Assembly: GCF_000820505.1 (NCBI RefSeq) | Contig: NZ_JWJD01000001.1 | Location: 952,395 to 992,768, forward strand | Direction of reading: 5' to 3' | From: Geoalkalibacter ferrihydriticus DSM 17813 | Lineage (GTDB): Bacteria > Desulfobacterota > Desulfuromonadia > Desulfuromonadales > Geoalkalibacteraceae | DNA: 40,374 nt | In this document: piece by piece, positions 16,236 through 23,966 of the stretch | Numbering within the stretch: position 1 is the stretch's first letter | Layout of the letters: the number at the start of each line of letters is the position of its first letter | Notes under the pieces: model-generated | The model's database searches: none | Seen by the model: only the letters and a program-made list of their open reading frames with translations | What the model was told of the DNA's origin: nothing | Translations under genes and position numbers: made by a program

Positions 16236-17261
16236 TCACTCCCCCGGCAGCAGCACCAGGATCTCCTCCAAGGTCGATGCATAATGATCGACGGGGGTGT
16301 GATCCATGATGGCCAGGCCGAAAGCCGTGCCCAGGGGGTCGCCGGGGCGAAAAACGATGTCGCGGGGATCGCCCGTATCCAGGGCGCGCCGTAGAATCAG
16401 CGTCCAGCGTCCCCCTTCGTGAGAGCTCCGGGCGCTGACATCGGCGCGGCCGCCGCGCGGGCGTTCGGTCAGATAACCGGGAGCGGTGCTGCCGGGCGGG
16501 CGAAATCCCGAGGCCGGTCTTCCGTCGCCGTCGCGCAGGGGTTGATCTCCCGGGGCAAAGGGCTCCAGACCCGCAGCCGGAGACTGGGCGGCGCGGGAAT
16601 TTTCCCGATAGAGTTCGCCCGGAATATCGGGATGCATGCCCTGGGCATCGAGCCATAGATCATCAGCGAAGCCGTGGCGCGCGCTGAGATCGGCGCGCCA
16701 GCGCCAGAGATCGAGCCAGGGGCCTTCTTCCCGCAGGCGCATGAGATTTCTGGCGTGAAAGGCCGCGCCGCTAACGGCGAAGTCGGCGAGGTGACAGGCC
16801 TGGGCGCAGGTAAAGCGCGGAAAATCTTGGCGCTCGGCCCACAGCAGGCCCAGACCGTCCTCCTGACCGCCTTCGTTGTGCCAGATTTCGCCGTCGAAGC
16901 GCCATTGCATGAGACGATCGTCGCGGGTGGCGTCGGGCCAGGACAGGCGCAGGTAGAGGTCGGTTTCGGTGTAGAAGGCGCGCATGTCGACGCTGATCGG
17001 CGCCGGCGGCAAAGCGCCGTGATGGCACGAAGGCGTGGAGGCATGCACCGTATCCTCGTCGAGGTTCATCTGGCCGCGCAGTTCATGCAGGCGCCCGCCC
17101 TTGACCTGCACCTGGCGCGGCAGGGCGCGCTGCCAATCGGCGTCCGACGGCGGCTGCGCCAGTTTGAGGGCGTAGAGGCGATCGGCGGGAATCTCGCGGC
17201 AGCCGTTCAAAGCCGTCGCAATCAGCAGGAATGCCGCCGCTATCCACATGCATCGGGTCAA
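16236..17261 (-). CDS. Ethylbenzene-dehydrogenase-related haem-binding lipoprotein with a CX3CH site
   Basis: 341 residues from TTG 17261, which has AGGAC at good spacing; ATG 17249, four codons later, is the alternative. A lipoprotein signal (LIATALNGC-R) comes first. The body resembles the haem-b-binding gamma-subunit family of ethylbenzene and DMSO-type dehydrogenases: VDMRAFYTETDLYLRLSWPDATRD, MQWRFDGEIWHNEGGQEDGLGLLW, GRWTLILRRALDTGD and AFGLAIMDH. Two Cys-His elements stand out, PSCHHGALPP (about 78) and CAQACHLADF (about 152). The second is a CX3CH motif that could bind c-type haem with a three-residue spacer. First gene of the leftward block, with a strong sigma-54-like promoter 56 nt upstream. 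Likely a periplasmic electron carrier or heteropolymer partner of the NapH-like protein (inferred). Confidence 0.83.
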   Translation of the reverse strand: MTRCMWIAAAFLLIATALNGCREIPADRLYALKLAQPPSDADWQRALPRQVQVKGGRLHELRGQMNLDEDTVHASTPSCHHGALPPAPISVDMRAFYTETDLYLRLSWPDATRDDRLMQWRFDGEIWHNEGGQEDGLGLLWAERQDFPRFTCAQACHLADFAVSGAAFHARNLMRLREEGPWLDLWRWRADLSARHGFADDLWLDAQGMHPDIPGELYRENSRAAQSPAAGLEPFAPGDQPLRDGDGRPASGFRPPGSTAPGYLTERPRGGRADVSARSSHEGGRWTLILRRALDTGDPRDIVFRPGDPLGTAFGLAIMDHTPVDHYASTLEEILVLLPGE

Positions 17262-17316
17262 GGTCTTGTCCTGTCTAAGGGAAAATTCGACTTCTCTTTC
17301 CGAATAGCCTGGAAAA

Positions 17317-17332
17317 GCAAAGAACGTACCAT
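17317..17332 (-). promoter_or_regulatory. Sigma-54-type -24/-12 promoter for the leftward block
   Basis: On the minus strand the sequence reads TGGTACGTTCTTTGCT. It matches the TGGCACG-N4-TTGCW consensus at all but one base, with exactly 10 nt between the invariant GG and GC. The expected start site is near 17305, about 45 nt before the TTG start of the haem lipoprotein. This is the best sigma-54 match I found in the window. Confidence 0.65.
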
Positions 17333-17504
17333 GCCCGGTTGCGGGGTAGGCTCCGGGTTTCGTTACGGCGCGTGTCGGTATTTTGACCTCAAGGCGGCGG
17401 TTATCTTTTCTGAAGCACGCGCAGAAATGGGTGCAGATATTGCATGATTTTCATGATTGCAGGCCAATCGCTTGGCGGTGGACGATCCGGCGTTGCCGGT
17501 CTCT

Positions 17505-17522
17505 GGACGGTTGGGACGGTTG
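17505..17522. repeat. Perfect 9-nt tandem duplication
   Basis: GGACGGTTG occurs twice in direct tandem in the leader of the FG-GAP gene. It has the same 9-nt period as the repeats at 16186, 21682 and 23990. Confidence 0.5.
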
Positions 17523-17539
17523 ATGCGGCGCGCGGGCGA

Positions 17540-17557
17540 TTTTGCCGCCCGGCAAAA
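17540..17557. promoter_or_regulatory. Perfect 18-bp palindrome, operator or hairpin candidate
   Basis: TTTTGCCG-CC-CGGCAAAA is a perfect inverted repeat with 8-bp arms, 63 bp before the start of the FG-GAP gene in the divergent region. It could be a regulator site or an RNA hairpin in the leader. No regulator gene in the window points to a binding protein. Confidence 0.35.
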
Positions 17558-17620
17558 AGGCCGGACTTTTCCGCCGCATGTGGTGATTTCACGGGATTTC
17601 TCGTTTTAAGAGGAGTGATC

Positions 17621-19084
17621 ATGTTCAAAGGATTGAAACAGGCGGCAATGGTCGGGATTCTGCTCATGGGCGGCTTGGGAACGGCGGGGGCGGCTGATTT
17701 TGCCGATGTCTCCGAATTCGCCGGGGTCGCCGACGAGGGTCTGGGCAAGGGCGTGGCCTTTGCCGATGTCAACAATAACGGCTACATGGACCTCTATGTG
17801 TCCAACAAGGGCGGTGCCAACAAGCTTTATCTCAACAACGGCGACGGCACCTTCACCGACTTTACCGCCCAGGCCGGACCCGGCATCGACCATCCCGGTT
17901 TCACCATGGGCAGCGTGTTCGGCGATTTCGACAACGACGGCTGCGTCGATCTCTACCTGGCCACCGGCGGGCGCCACGATATCGAGGCCAACCGCCTGTT
18001 CAAGGGCAACTGCGACGGCACCTTCAGCGATGTCACCGAGCAGGCCGGTGTCGGCCTCAGGGCTTTTACCTACGGGGCGTCCTTTGTCGATTTCGACAAC
18101 GACGGTTTCCTCGACATTTACTGCGCCAATTACGGCGTAGGTGCCAGGAATGTGCTGTTTCGCAACAACGGCGACGGCACCTTCACCGAGGTCACGGATC
18201 AGGCCGGCGTCGGTGATCGCGGCTGGAGTTGGATGGCCATCTGGGGCGACGTCAACAACAACGGCCTGCAGGATCTCTACGTGGTCAATGGCCGTTATCC
18301 GGCGGGGGAGCCCAATCGCCTGTATATCAACAACGGCGACGGTACTTTCACCGAGCGCTCGCGCGAGGCCGGGGTCGCCGATCCTCACTGGGGCCTGGGC
18401 GCGGCCTTTGCCGATATTAACAATAACGGCTCCCTCGATCTGTTCGTGTCGAACTACGTCGGCGGCAACCGCCTCTACTTGAACAACGGCGACGGCACTT
18501 TCCGCGATGCCTCCGCGCAACTCACAGGTAGCGGCGAGGGCTGGGGCAAGGGGCCGACTTTCGGCGACGTGAATCACAACGGCCTGCTCGACCTCTACGA
18601 GGGCGACTGCAAGTTGGCCAATCAGCTCTATCTCAACGACGGCGCGGGTCACCTGGTCAACGTGGCCGAGGATCTGCCGGTGGTCAAGTGCGAAACCGTG
18701 CGCACCAAGGGCACCGCTTTCGCCGACGTCAACAACAACGGGGCTCTCGATCTCTACGTGGTCAACTGGGGCGCACCCAACCGCCTGTTCGAAAACCAGA
18801 TGAAAAATGCCGACTGGCTCAAGGTCAAGCTCACCGGTACCCAGTCCAATCGTGATGCCTATGGTGCCCGTGTCAAAATTCTGGACCCGGATTCGGGTCA
18901 ATTGATTGCCATGCGCGAAATGCGCTCCGCCACCGGCTTTTGCGCCCAGGAGCCCAATCTCGCCCATTTCGGCCTCGACGGACGACGCGGTTACGATCTG
19001 TTGGTGCGTTTCCCGAGCGGCGTCGAAGTGCGTAAAAACGGTGTGAAAACGGGGCAGGTGCTGGAGATTGTTGAACCGCAATGA
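17621..19084 (+). CDS. Secreted seven-bladed FG-GAP/VCBS beta-propeller with ASPIC/UnbV C-terminus
   Basis: 487 residues. The frame opens further upstream, but ATG 17621 follows AGGAG by 5 nt and begins a signal peptide (MVGILLMGGLGTAGAA-D). Seven blade-type repeats of about 55 residues follow, each combining a calcium-loop motif (DVNNNGYMDLYV, DFDNDGCVDLYL, DVNNNGALDLYV) with LYLNNGDGTFTD-like strands, as in integrin-type propellers. The C-terminal about 90 residues (WLKVKLTGTQSNRDAYGARVKI...FGLDGRRGYDLLVRFPSG) match the ASPIC/UnbV family. Located in the periplasm or outside the cell. Such proteins are often adhesins or ligand-binding scaffolds and the precise role here is unknown. First gene of the rightward block. 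Confidence 0.93.
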   Translation: MFKGLKQAAMVGILLMGGLGTAGAADFADVSEFAGVADEGLGKGVAFADVNNNGYMDLYVSNKGGANKLYLNNGDGTFTDFTAQAGPGIDHPGFTMGSVFGDFDNDGCVDLYLATGGRHDIEANRLFKGNCDGTFSDVTEQAGVGLRAFTYGASFVDFDNDGFLDIYCANYGVGARNVLFRNNGDGTFTEVTDQAGVGDRGWSWMAIWGDVNNNGLQDLYVVNGRYPAGEPNRLYINNGDGTFTERSREAGVADPHWGLGAAFADINNNGSLDLFVSNYVGGNRLYLNNGDGTFRDASAQLTGSGEGWGKGPTFGDVNHNGLLDLYEGDCKLANQLYLNDGAGHLVNVAEDLPVVKCETVRTKGTAFADVNNNGALDLYVVNWGAPNRLFENQMKNADWLKVKLTGTQSNRDAYGARVKILDPDSGQLIAMREMRSATGFCAQEPNLAHFGLDGRRGYDLLVRFPSGVEVRKNGVKTGQVLEIVEPQ

Positions 19085-19091
19085 CGGGATT

Positions 19092-19164
19092 GTAGGGGCG
19101 AGGCATGCCTCGCCCTGGTTCTGCGGGGAATTACGGAATAGGGCGAGGCATGCCTCGCCCCTAC
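19092..19164. repeat. REPIN-like palindrome doublet
   Basis: Two identical 20-bp palindromes, GGGCGAGGCATGCCTCGCCC, at 19096-19115 and 19141-19160 are separated by 25 bp. The whole element has inverted ends GTAGGGGCG / CGCCCCTAC. A related doublet lies at 27502-27571. This is the layout of non-autonomous REP doublets (REPINs), normally spread by a RAYT transposase elsewhere in the genome; none is in the window. Confidence 0.8.
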
Positions 19165-19178
19165 GATTTTTGAAATGC

Positions 19179-19204
19179 AAAGGGCGCGGCATGTCGCGCC
19201 CTTT
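19179..19204 (+). terminator. Hairpin after the FG-GAP gene, also a single REP-like unit
   Basis: AAAGGGCGCG-GCATGT-CGCGCCCTTT has 10-bp arms and is followed by CGTTTT, so it could terminate transcription after the FG-GAP gene. Its 20-bp core has the same framework (GGGCG..GCATG..CGCCC) as the neighbouring doublet, so it may be a third, diverged REP unit. No promoter is obvious in the 36 bp before the next gene. Confidence 0.55.
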
Positions 19205-19240
19205 CGTTTTCGGTACACCACTTGCTATTGTCAATACTTC

Positions 19241-21670
19241 ATGAATAATCCAATCAAACTTCATCGCCGCACCTGCTGGGGCATGTTCCTGCTGTGCATG
19301 GCCACCCTCATGTACGAGTTGATCCTGACGCGGATCTTCTCGGTGCTCATGTGGTACCATTTCGCCTCCATGGCCATCTCGCTGGCGCTGTTCGGTCTGG
19401 GGGCGGCGGCTCTGACCATCGCCCTGAAGCCGCGCTGGTTTCCCCTGGAACGCAGCGAGCTCATCGCGGCGCGCTGGAGCGCTTTGTTCGCTCTGGGGGT
19501 CGCGCTGTTTTTCGGTCTGTTCGTCCTGTTCCGGCTTTATCCCCAGTTCGGCTTTACGGTTCTGTCCTTTTTTCATCAACCTCATTACCAGCCCTTTCAG
19601 CAGGGTCCCGGCGGCACTTCGGTGCCCGCCGGCATGCTGCCGGCTCTGGCCGTGCTCTATCTGGTCACCGCCTTTCCCTTCTATTGCAGCGGCCTGGCCG
19701 TAACCCTGTTGCTGACCCGTCACCTGCGCGACATCAACCGCCTCTACTGCTGGGATCTGCTCGGTGCCGGCGCCGGTTGTCTGGCCATTATCGCGGTGCT
19801 CAACCTGGTGGGCGGGATTACTGCCATCCTGGTCATTGCCGCCCTGGGCCTGGGGGCAGCAGCCCTGCTTCTGCCAAACGGCGGTTTGCGCAGGCAGCGC
19901 CTGGGGCTGTGGCTGGTGCTGACCGTGCTGGCGGCGGCGGGCGTCGGCAATTTCATCAACAGCTACGCCGAAATACGCTTTGCCCGCGGCCGCTACGAGC
20001 CGGGCATGATCTGGAGCGGCTGGAATTCTTTCTCGCGCGTGGCGGTTTATCCCTCCCAGGGGCAGGAACAGGAGCGGGCCTGGGGCCTGTCGCGCAGCTA
20101 CCGCGGACCCATTCCCGAACAACTGGGCATGGTCATCGACGACAGCGGCTACACCACGCTGTTTCGGCGCGATGACGAGCGCTTCCGCGAGTTTTTCCGC
20201 GCCAATGTCATCAGTCTGGCCTATGCCCTGCGTCCGCGGGCCAATGCCCTGGCCATCGGCCCCGGCGGCGGCAAGGACGTGCTGGCCGCCCTGGCCATGG
20301 ACGCCGAAAAAGTGACGGCGGTCGAACTCAATTCCCTCATCGCCGAAGCGGTCAATGAGCGCTTCGGCGCCTTCACCGGCGAACTCTACCGTGATCCGCG
20401 CGTGCGCCTGGCGGTGGACGAGGGGCGCAGTTTCGTGCGGCGTTCCAAGGAGACTTACGACGTCATCCAGGCCTCGGCGGTGTTTGGGCGCATGGCGCCT
20501 GCGGCGGGCGCCTTCACCCTCGCGGAGAACAATCTCTACACGGTGGAGGCTTTTGGCGACTACTGGGAGCGTCTCAGCGACGATGGCATTCTGTCCATTT
20601 CGCGTTTCATCTTCGAGCGTGAAACCCTGCGTCTGGTGTCCCTGGGTCTGGAATTGCTCAAGGAAAAGGGCGTGGCCGATCCGGCCGCCCACCTTGCCGT
20701 CATCCGCGAACGCGGCCTGGCCAATTTCATGCTCAAGCGCAGCCCCTTCACCGCCGAGGAACTCGCCTTTCTGCGCGAAGAGGCCCGGGCGCGTGAATAC
20801 GACCTGGTGTTCATGCCCGACGCCCGCGACGGCGACAGTCATTATCACCGTCTTATCGCCTCTCGGGGCAGCGACGCCTTTTATCGGGACTTTCCCTTCG
20901 ATATCCGTCCGGTGAGCGATGATCGCCCCTTTTTCTATTACATGCTCAAGCCCGCGGATTTCGTGCGCCTGCTCTCCTTTCCCGAGCAGAGTCCGTTTGA
21001 AGACCGCGCCATTCTGACCCTGCGCAACCTGCTGGTGGTGGTGACGGGGCTGGTTCTGGTGTGCTTGCTGCTGCCCCTGGCGGTGCTGCGCGGACGCGAG
21101 TTGCGCACGCCGGGTACGGCACCGCGCCTGGCGTATTTCGCCAGTCTGGGGCTGGGGTTCATGCTCATTGAAATCGGCTTGCTGCGCCGCTTTACCGTCT
21201 TTCTCGGGCCGCCTATCTACGCTCTGGCGGTGGTGCTCTTCGCCCTGTTGGTGTTTGCCGGCATCGGTTCGTTGCTTGCCGCACGCTGTCGCCCGGGGCA
21301 GGAGCGCGGTGTTTTGCTGAAGCTGCTGGTGGCATTGGTTTTGCTGTCATTGGTGTATGCGGCTATTCTGCCGCCCCTACTGACCAGTTGGCTGACTTTG
21401 CCTCTGGTGCTGCGCTGTCTGTTCGCGGTGGTGCTGCTGGCACCCCTGGGTCTTGTCCTGGGTATGCCCCTGCCTTTGGGCATGCGTGCCTTTCATCCGA
21501 CGCCGGCGGCGGTGCCCTGGAGTTGGGGCATCAACAGCGCCACCAGCGTATTTGGTGCCATCTTCGCCGCGGTGCTGAGCATGAACTTCGGCTTTACGTT
21601 CACCCTGCTGGCGGGGGTCGGGGTGTATCTGGTGGCGTTGGCGGCGGTCTGGTGGTTCCGGCCGGTGTGA
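19241..21670 (+). CDS. Polytopic membrane protein with central spermidine-synthase/methyltransferase-like domain
   Basis: 809 residues from ATG 19241. No ribosome site is evident; the frame continues upstream into repeat DNA. The arrangement differs from the protein at 8273-10807: about six to seven N-terminal membrane segments (12-235), a soluble SAM-type domain (about 250-590), then about six to seven more membrane segments (600-805). The soluble part has a glycine loop AIGPGGGKD (338-346), acidic E362 in AVELN, DEGRSFV (393-399) and YDVIQAS (406-412). Again the catalytic Asp of true aminopropyltransferases is replaced, so polyamine synthesis is doubtful. The next gene's GTG start overlaps its stop by 4 nt. 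It heads the operon of beta-sandwich/beta-helix pairs and may be a membrane modification or export factor for them (inferred). Confidence 0.86.
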   Translation: MNNPIKLHRRTCWGMFLLCMATLMYELILTRIFSVLMWYHFASMAISLALFGLGAAALTIALKPRWFPLERSELIAARWSALFALGVALFFGLFVLFRLYPQFGFTVLSFFHQPHYQPFQQGPGGTSVPAGMLPALAVLYLVTAFPFYCSGLAVTLLLTRHLRDINRLYCWDLLGAGAGCLAIIAVLNLVGGITAILVIAALGLGAAALLLPNGGLRRQRLGLWLVLTVLAAAGVGNFINSYAEIRFARGRYEPGMIWSGWNSFSRVAVYPSQGQEQERAWGLSRSYRGPIPEQLGMVIDDSGYTTLFRRDDERFREFFRANVISLAYALRPRANALAIGPGGGKDVLAALAMDAEKVTAVELNSLIAEAVNERFGAFTGELYRDPRVRLAVDEGRSFVRRSKETYDVIQASAVFGRMAPAAGAFTLAENNLYTVEAFGDYWERLSDDGILSISRFIFERETLRLVSLGLELLKEKGVADPAAHLAVIRERGLANFMLKRSPFTAEELAFLREEARAREYDLVFMPDARDGDSHYHRLIASRGSDAFYRDFPFDIRPVSDDRPFFYYMLKPADFVRLLSFPEQSPFEDRAILTLRNLLVVVTGLVLVCLLLPLAVLRGRELRTPGTAPRLAYFASLGLGFMLIEIGLLRRFTVFLGPPIYALAVVLFALLVFAGIGSLLAARCRPGQERGVLLKLLVALVLLSLVYAAILPPLLTSWLTLPLVLRCLFAVVLLAPLGLVLGMPLPLGMRAFHPTPAAVPWSWGINSATSVFGAIFAAVLSMNFGFTFTLLAGVGVYLVALAAVWWFRPV

Positions 21671-22776
21671 GGAAGAGCTTGGTGGACAAGGTCGACGGAG
21701 TGGACAAAGTGGACTGGGTGCGATTTTGGTTTGTTCTTTCTGCGGTTTTTCTTTGTTGGGCCTGCACGCCGAGCGACAGCGGTGTGGATGGCACCCTGCT
21801 GGTGGGTGAGCGGCCCCTGGCCGGGGCACAGCTCGAGATATATCTCAAGAGCGGCAAGGACCGCAGCGTTGCGCCTTTTGCCGTGGCGACCACGGATGAG
21901 CGCGGGCGCTATCGCCTGGATCTGCCGCCGGGGCGCTATTACCTCATCGGCAAGAAGCGCGAAGAGGGCGACGACGGCCGTGATCGCATGCTTATGGCCG
22001 AATGTCCGACCAACCCCGTCGAGGTGAGGGGGCGGGTGCGGGTGCCTCCTTTCAGCCTGCGCGAGATGGGGCGCGGCGCGGGGTTGGTGCCCGAACCCGG
22101 CACCGCAGTGCAGGGGCGGGTGGTGAGCGACGGCGGGCCGGTCGAGGGGGCCTGGGTCTATGTGTATACGAACCAGGCTTCGGGACTCATGGGTCCCTCC
22201 TACGCCGAGGCGGTACGTACGGACGAGGTGGGCCGTTACCGCATTCCTCTGCCCGCCGGCAGCTATTATCTTGCGGCGCGCCGGCGCGGCGACGGGTCGC
22301 GCCTGGGTGAGCCGGCGCCGGGCGACCTCAACGGGGTTCATGCGGGCAATCCGGTGGTCGTGATCCGGGGTCAGGAAATTGACCTGGAGGATATCCGGGT
22401 CAGCGTCGTTGAGCCTGAAACCCGCGCGCAGCGCCGCAACGAAGGCAAGTTTGTCGCCACGGAAACCGCGTTTACCGGCCGGGTGGTGGATGGGCGCGGT
22501 ACGCCCCAGGCAGGAATCTTCGTGTTCGCCTATCTCGACCGGCGCATGGTCGGAAAACCGACCTATATCTCCGAGCCGAGCAGCGAGGACGGCTCTTTTA
22601 CTCTTTATCTGAGCAGCGGCGGCACTTATTACATCGGCGCGCGCAGCCGTTTCGGCGGACCCCTGGAACCCGGCGAGCGAGTCGGTACCTACGGCGGCCG
22701 CGCCGACCACGGCGCCGACATCGAGCGCGGCGCGCAGGTCTTGCTGGACGATTTGCAGGTTCGGGAGGTGTGGTGA
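21667..22776 (+). CDS. Lipoprotein with three carboxypeptidase-regulatory-like domains (pair 1)
   Basis: 369 residues. The GTG at 21667 overlaps the upstream TGA (GTGA), which sets the start and implies translational coupling. The N-terminus contains VDKVDGVDKVDW, encoded by a 9-nt tandem repeat, then a hydrophobic segment and lipobox (FLCWAC-T). Three transthyretin-fold repeats follow: about residues 40-110 (LLVGERPLAGAQLEIYL...GRYRLDLPPGRYYLIGKK), 145-225 (VQGRVVSDGGPVEGAWVYVY...GRYRIPLPAGSYYLAAR) and 265-369 (FTGRVVDGRGTPQAGIFVFAY...GGTYYIGARSRFGGPLEPGE). The last carries the local family signature ARxxFGGP. Probably an outer-membrane-anchored structural or ligand-binding protein; function not established. 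Confidence 0.9.
   Translation: MRKSLVDKVDGVDKVDWVRFWFVLSAVFLCWACTPSDSGVDGTLLVGERPLAGAQLEIYLKSGKDRSVAPFAVATTDERGRYRLDLPPGRYYLIGKKREEGDDGRDRMLMAECPTNPVEVRGRVRVPPFSLREMGRGAGLVPEPGTAVQGRVVSDGGPVEGAWVYVYTNQASGLMGPSYAEAVRTDEVGRYRIPLPAGSYYLAARRRGDGSRLGEPAPGDLNGVHAGNPVVVIRGQEIDLEDIRVSVVEPETRAQRRNEGKFVATETAFTGRVVDGRGTPQAGIFVFAYLDRRMVGKPTYISEPSSEDGSFTLYLSSGGTYYIGARSRFGGPLEPGERVGTYGGRADHGADIERGAQVLLDDLQVREVW
21682..21717 (+). repeat. In-frame 9-nt-period tandem repeat in a lipoprotein N-terminus
   Basis: Four units, GTGGACAAG, GTCGACGGA, GTGGACAAA and GTGGACTGG, start at codon 6 and encode VDK-VDG-VDK-VDW immediately before the hydrophobic core of the lipoprotein signal. Confidence 0.6.
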
Positions 22777-23966
22777 AGGCATTCTTGTTGTTGATTTTTC
22801 TCGGACTCTTGCCGACGGCGGCGCAGGCCCTTTCCCTTTCCTCGGATACGGTGTGGCGCGGGGCTCTGGAGTTTTCAGAAACGGTCCGCGTCGAGCGCGG
22901 CGTGACCCTGCGTGTGGAACCGGGCACCGAGATTCATTTCAGCGGCGGCGGCCTGGAAGTCCTGGGACACCTGGAAGCGCGCGGTGCGCTCTTTTCCGGC
23001 GGCGACTGGGAGGGCATTCAGTTGCACGGCGGTGAGCATCTGCTGGACGACTGTCGTATCAGCGGTGCGCGCATCGGGCTGCTGGTGCTCGGCGGCGCGC
23101 CCAGACTCACGAATTTAGAGGTGTCGGGAAATGGCACGGGAATCGAGCTGCGCCGTCAGACCAGCGCGGAGGTGCAGCGGTGCCGCATTCTTGACAATCA
23201 CGGCGTGGGACTGTTTCTTAAGGACGAGGCCCGGCCGCGCATTCAGGATTGCCTGATCCAGGGCAACGCCCGCTTCGGCGTCTATGTCTATCGCTCTAAT
23301 CCCCAGGTGTTTCGCGACAATCTGCTGCGCGCCAATCCCGTGGGTTTGATGATCGCCTATTACGGCACCGATCCCGAGATCGGCGGCAACCGCTTCGAGG
23401 GCAACGAGGTCGGCATTCAGGTCGACCGCGCGGCGCGTCCGGTTCTCGTGAGCAATGTCCTTGTCGACGGCGGCACCGGGATTCTGCTGTCGCGCCGTGC
23501 CGACGCCCGGATACGCCACAACCGCATCAGCGGCAATCGCATCGGCGTCCAAGTGGAATATTCCAGCTATCCGGTGATTCGCGAGAACGACCTGGCCGGC
23601 AACGCCATGGCGCTGGTCTTGAGCCATCAGTCCTCGGCCTGGGAACGCGCCAACGGCGAGGCCGCCCGCGCCGCCGAGAGCAGCGGGCGCGGCGCCTTCG
23701 GCCAGACGGCGCGCCAGCCCGCTGATGCCGAGGCGCGGCGTCCTCGGGCGCTCACCGGCACGGTGGATGCAAAGCACAACTGGTGGGGCGCGGCCGAAAC
23801 CGCTGAATTGACGCGCAGCGCCGGGCGCGGCAATCCCCCATTTATCCACGACGGCCGTGATGAGCCGTATTTTGAGGATGAGGGCAAAAAATATCCGCTG
23901 GATATGGTTGAATTCGCACCCTGGCGGGCGGCGCCTTTAAATCCGGCAGCAAGGAATACGCAATGA
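22773..23966 (+). CDS. Secreted right-handed parallel beta-helix protein (pair 1)
   Basis: 397 residues. The GTG at 22773 overlaps the upstream TGA and follows GGGAGG by 4 nt. A signal peptide (FLLLIFLGLLPTAAQA-L) is followed by an N-cap (TVWRGALEFSETVRVERGVTLRVEPGTEIHF), then about ten short beta-helix coils of about 22 residues such as RILDNHGVGLFLKDEARPRIQDCLIQGN and NRISGNRIGVQVEYSSYPVIRENDLAGN. This is the NosD/pectate-lyase-like fold, often linked to polysaccharide binding or cleavage. No catalytic triad is evident. The C-terminal part has an NWWG motif (HNWWGAAETAEL), shared with the other two helix proteins of the operon, and an FAPW element. Overlaps the next gene by 4 nt (ATGA). Confidence 0.9.
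   Translation: MKAFLLLIFLGLLPTAAQALSLSSDTVWRGALEFSETVRVERGVTLRVEPGTEIHFSGGGLEVLGHLEARGALFSGGDWEGIQLHGGEHLLDDCRISGARIGLLVLGGAPRLTNLEVSGNGTGIELRRQTSAEVQRCRILDNHGVGLFLKDEARPRIQDCLIQGNARFGVYVYRSNPQVFRDNLLRANPVGLMIAYYGTDPEIGGNRFEGNEVGIQVDRAARPVLVSNVLVDGGTGILLSRRADARIRHNRISGNRIGVQVEYSSYPVIRENDLAGNAMALVLSHQSSAWERANGEAARAAESSGRGAFGQTARQPADAEARRPRALTGTVDAKHNWWGAAETAELTRSAGRGNPPFIHDGRDEPYFEDEGKKYPLDMVEFAPWRAAPLNPAARNTQ

Larger units (their letters stand above)
17262..17620. other. Divergent intergenic region between the two gene blocks
   Basis: This 359-bp region separates the leftward and rightward blocks and has no convincing gene. It carries a sigma-54-like promoter for the leftward genes (17317-17332). 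A weaker plus-strand candidate has GG at 17430-17431 and GC at 17442-17443, reading TTGCA at the -12 side with a poor -24 side, 178 nt before the next start codon. It also holds the direct repeat CATGATT-TT-CATGATT (17443-17458), a 2 x 9 tandem repeat (17505-17522), and an 18-bp palindrome (17540-17557). A strong ribosome site AGGAG precedes ATG 17621. Confidence 0.6.

Noticed and set aside
16236-17261. PSCHHG as a second haem-c site in the ethylbenzene-dehydrogenase-like protein
   Set aside because: There is no partner Cys at any usual spacing upstream; it may be a metal or haem-b ligand instead.
17606-20848. Very long minus-strand open frame (1080 codons) opposite the FG-GAP and membrane-protein genes
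   Set aside because: It is antisense to two genes with clear domains, signal peptides and ribosome sites. Its translation is low-complexity and resembles no family, so it is a shadow of GC-rich codon usage.
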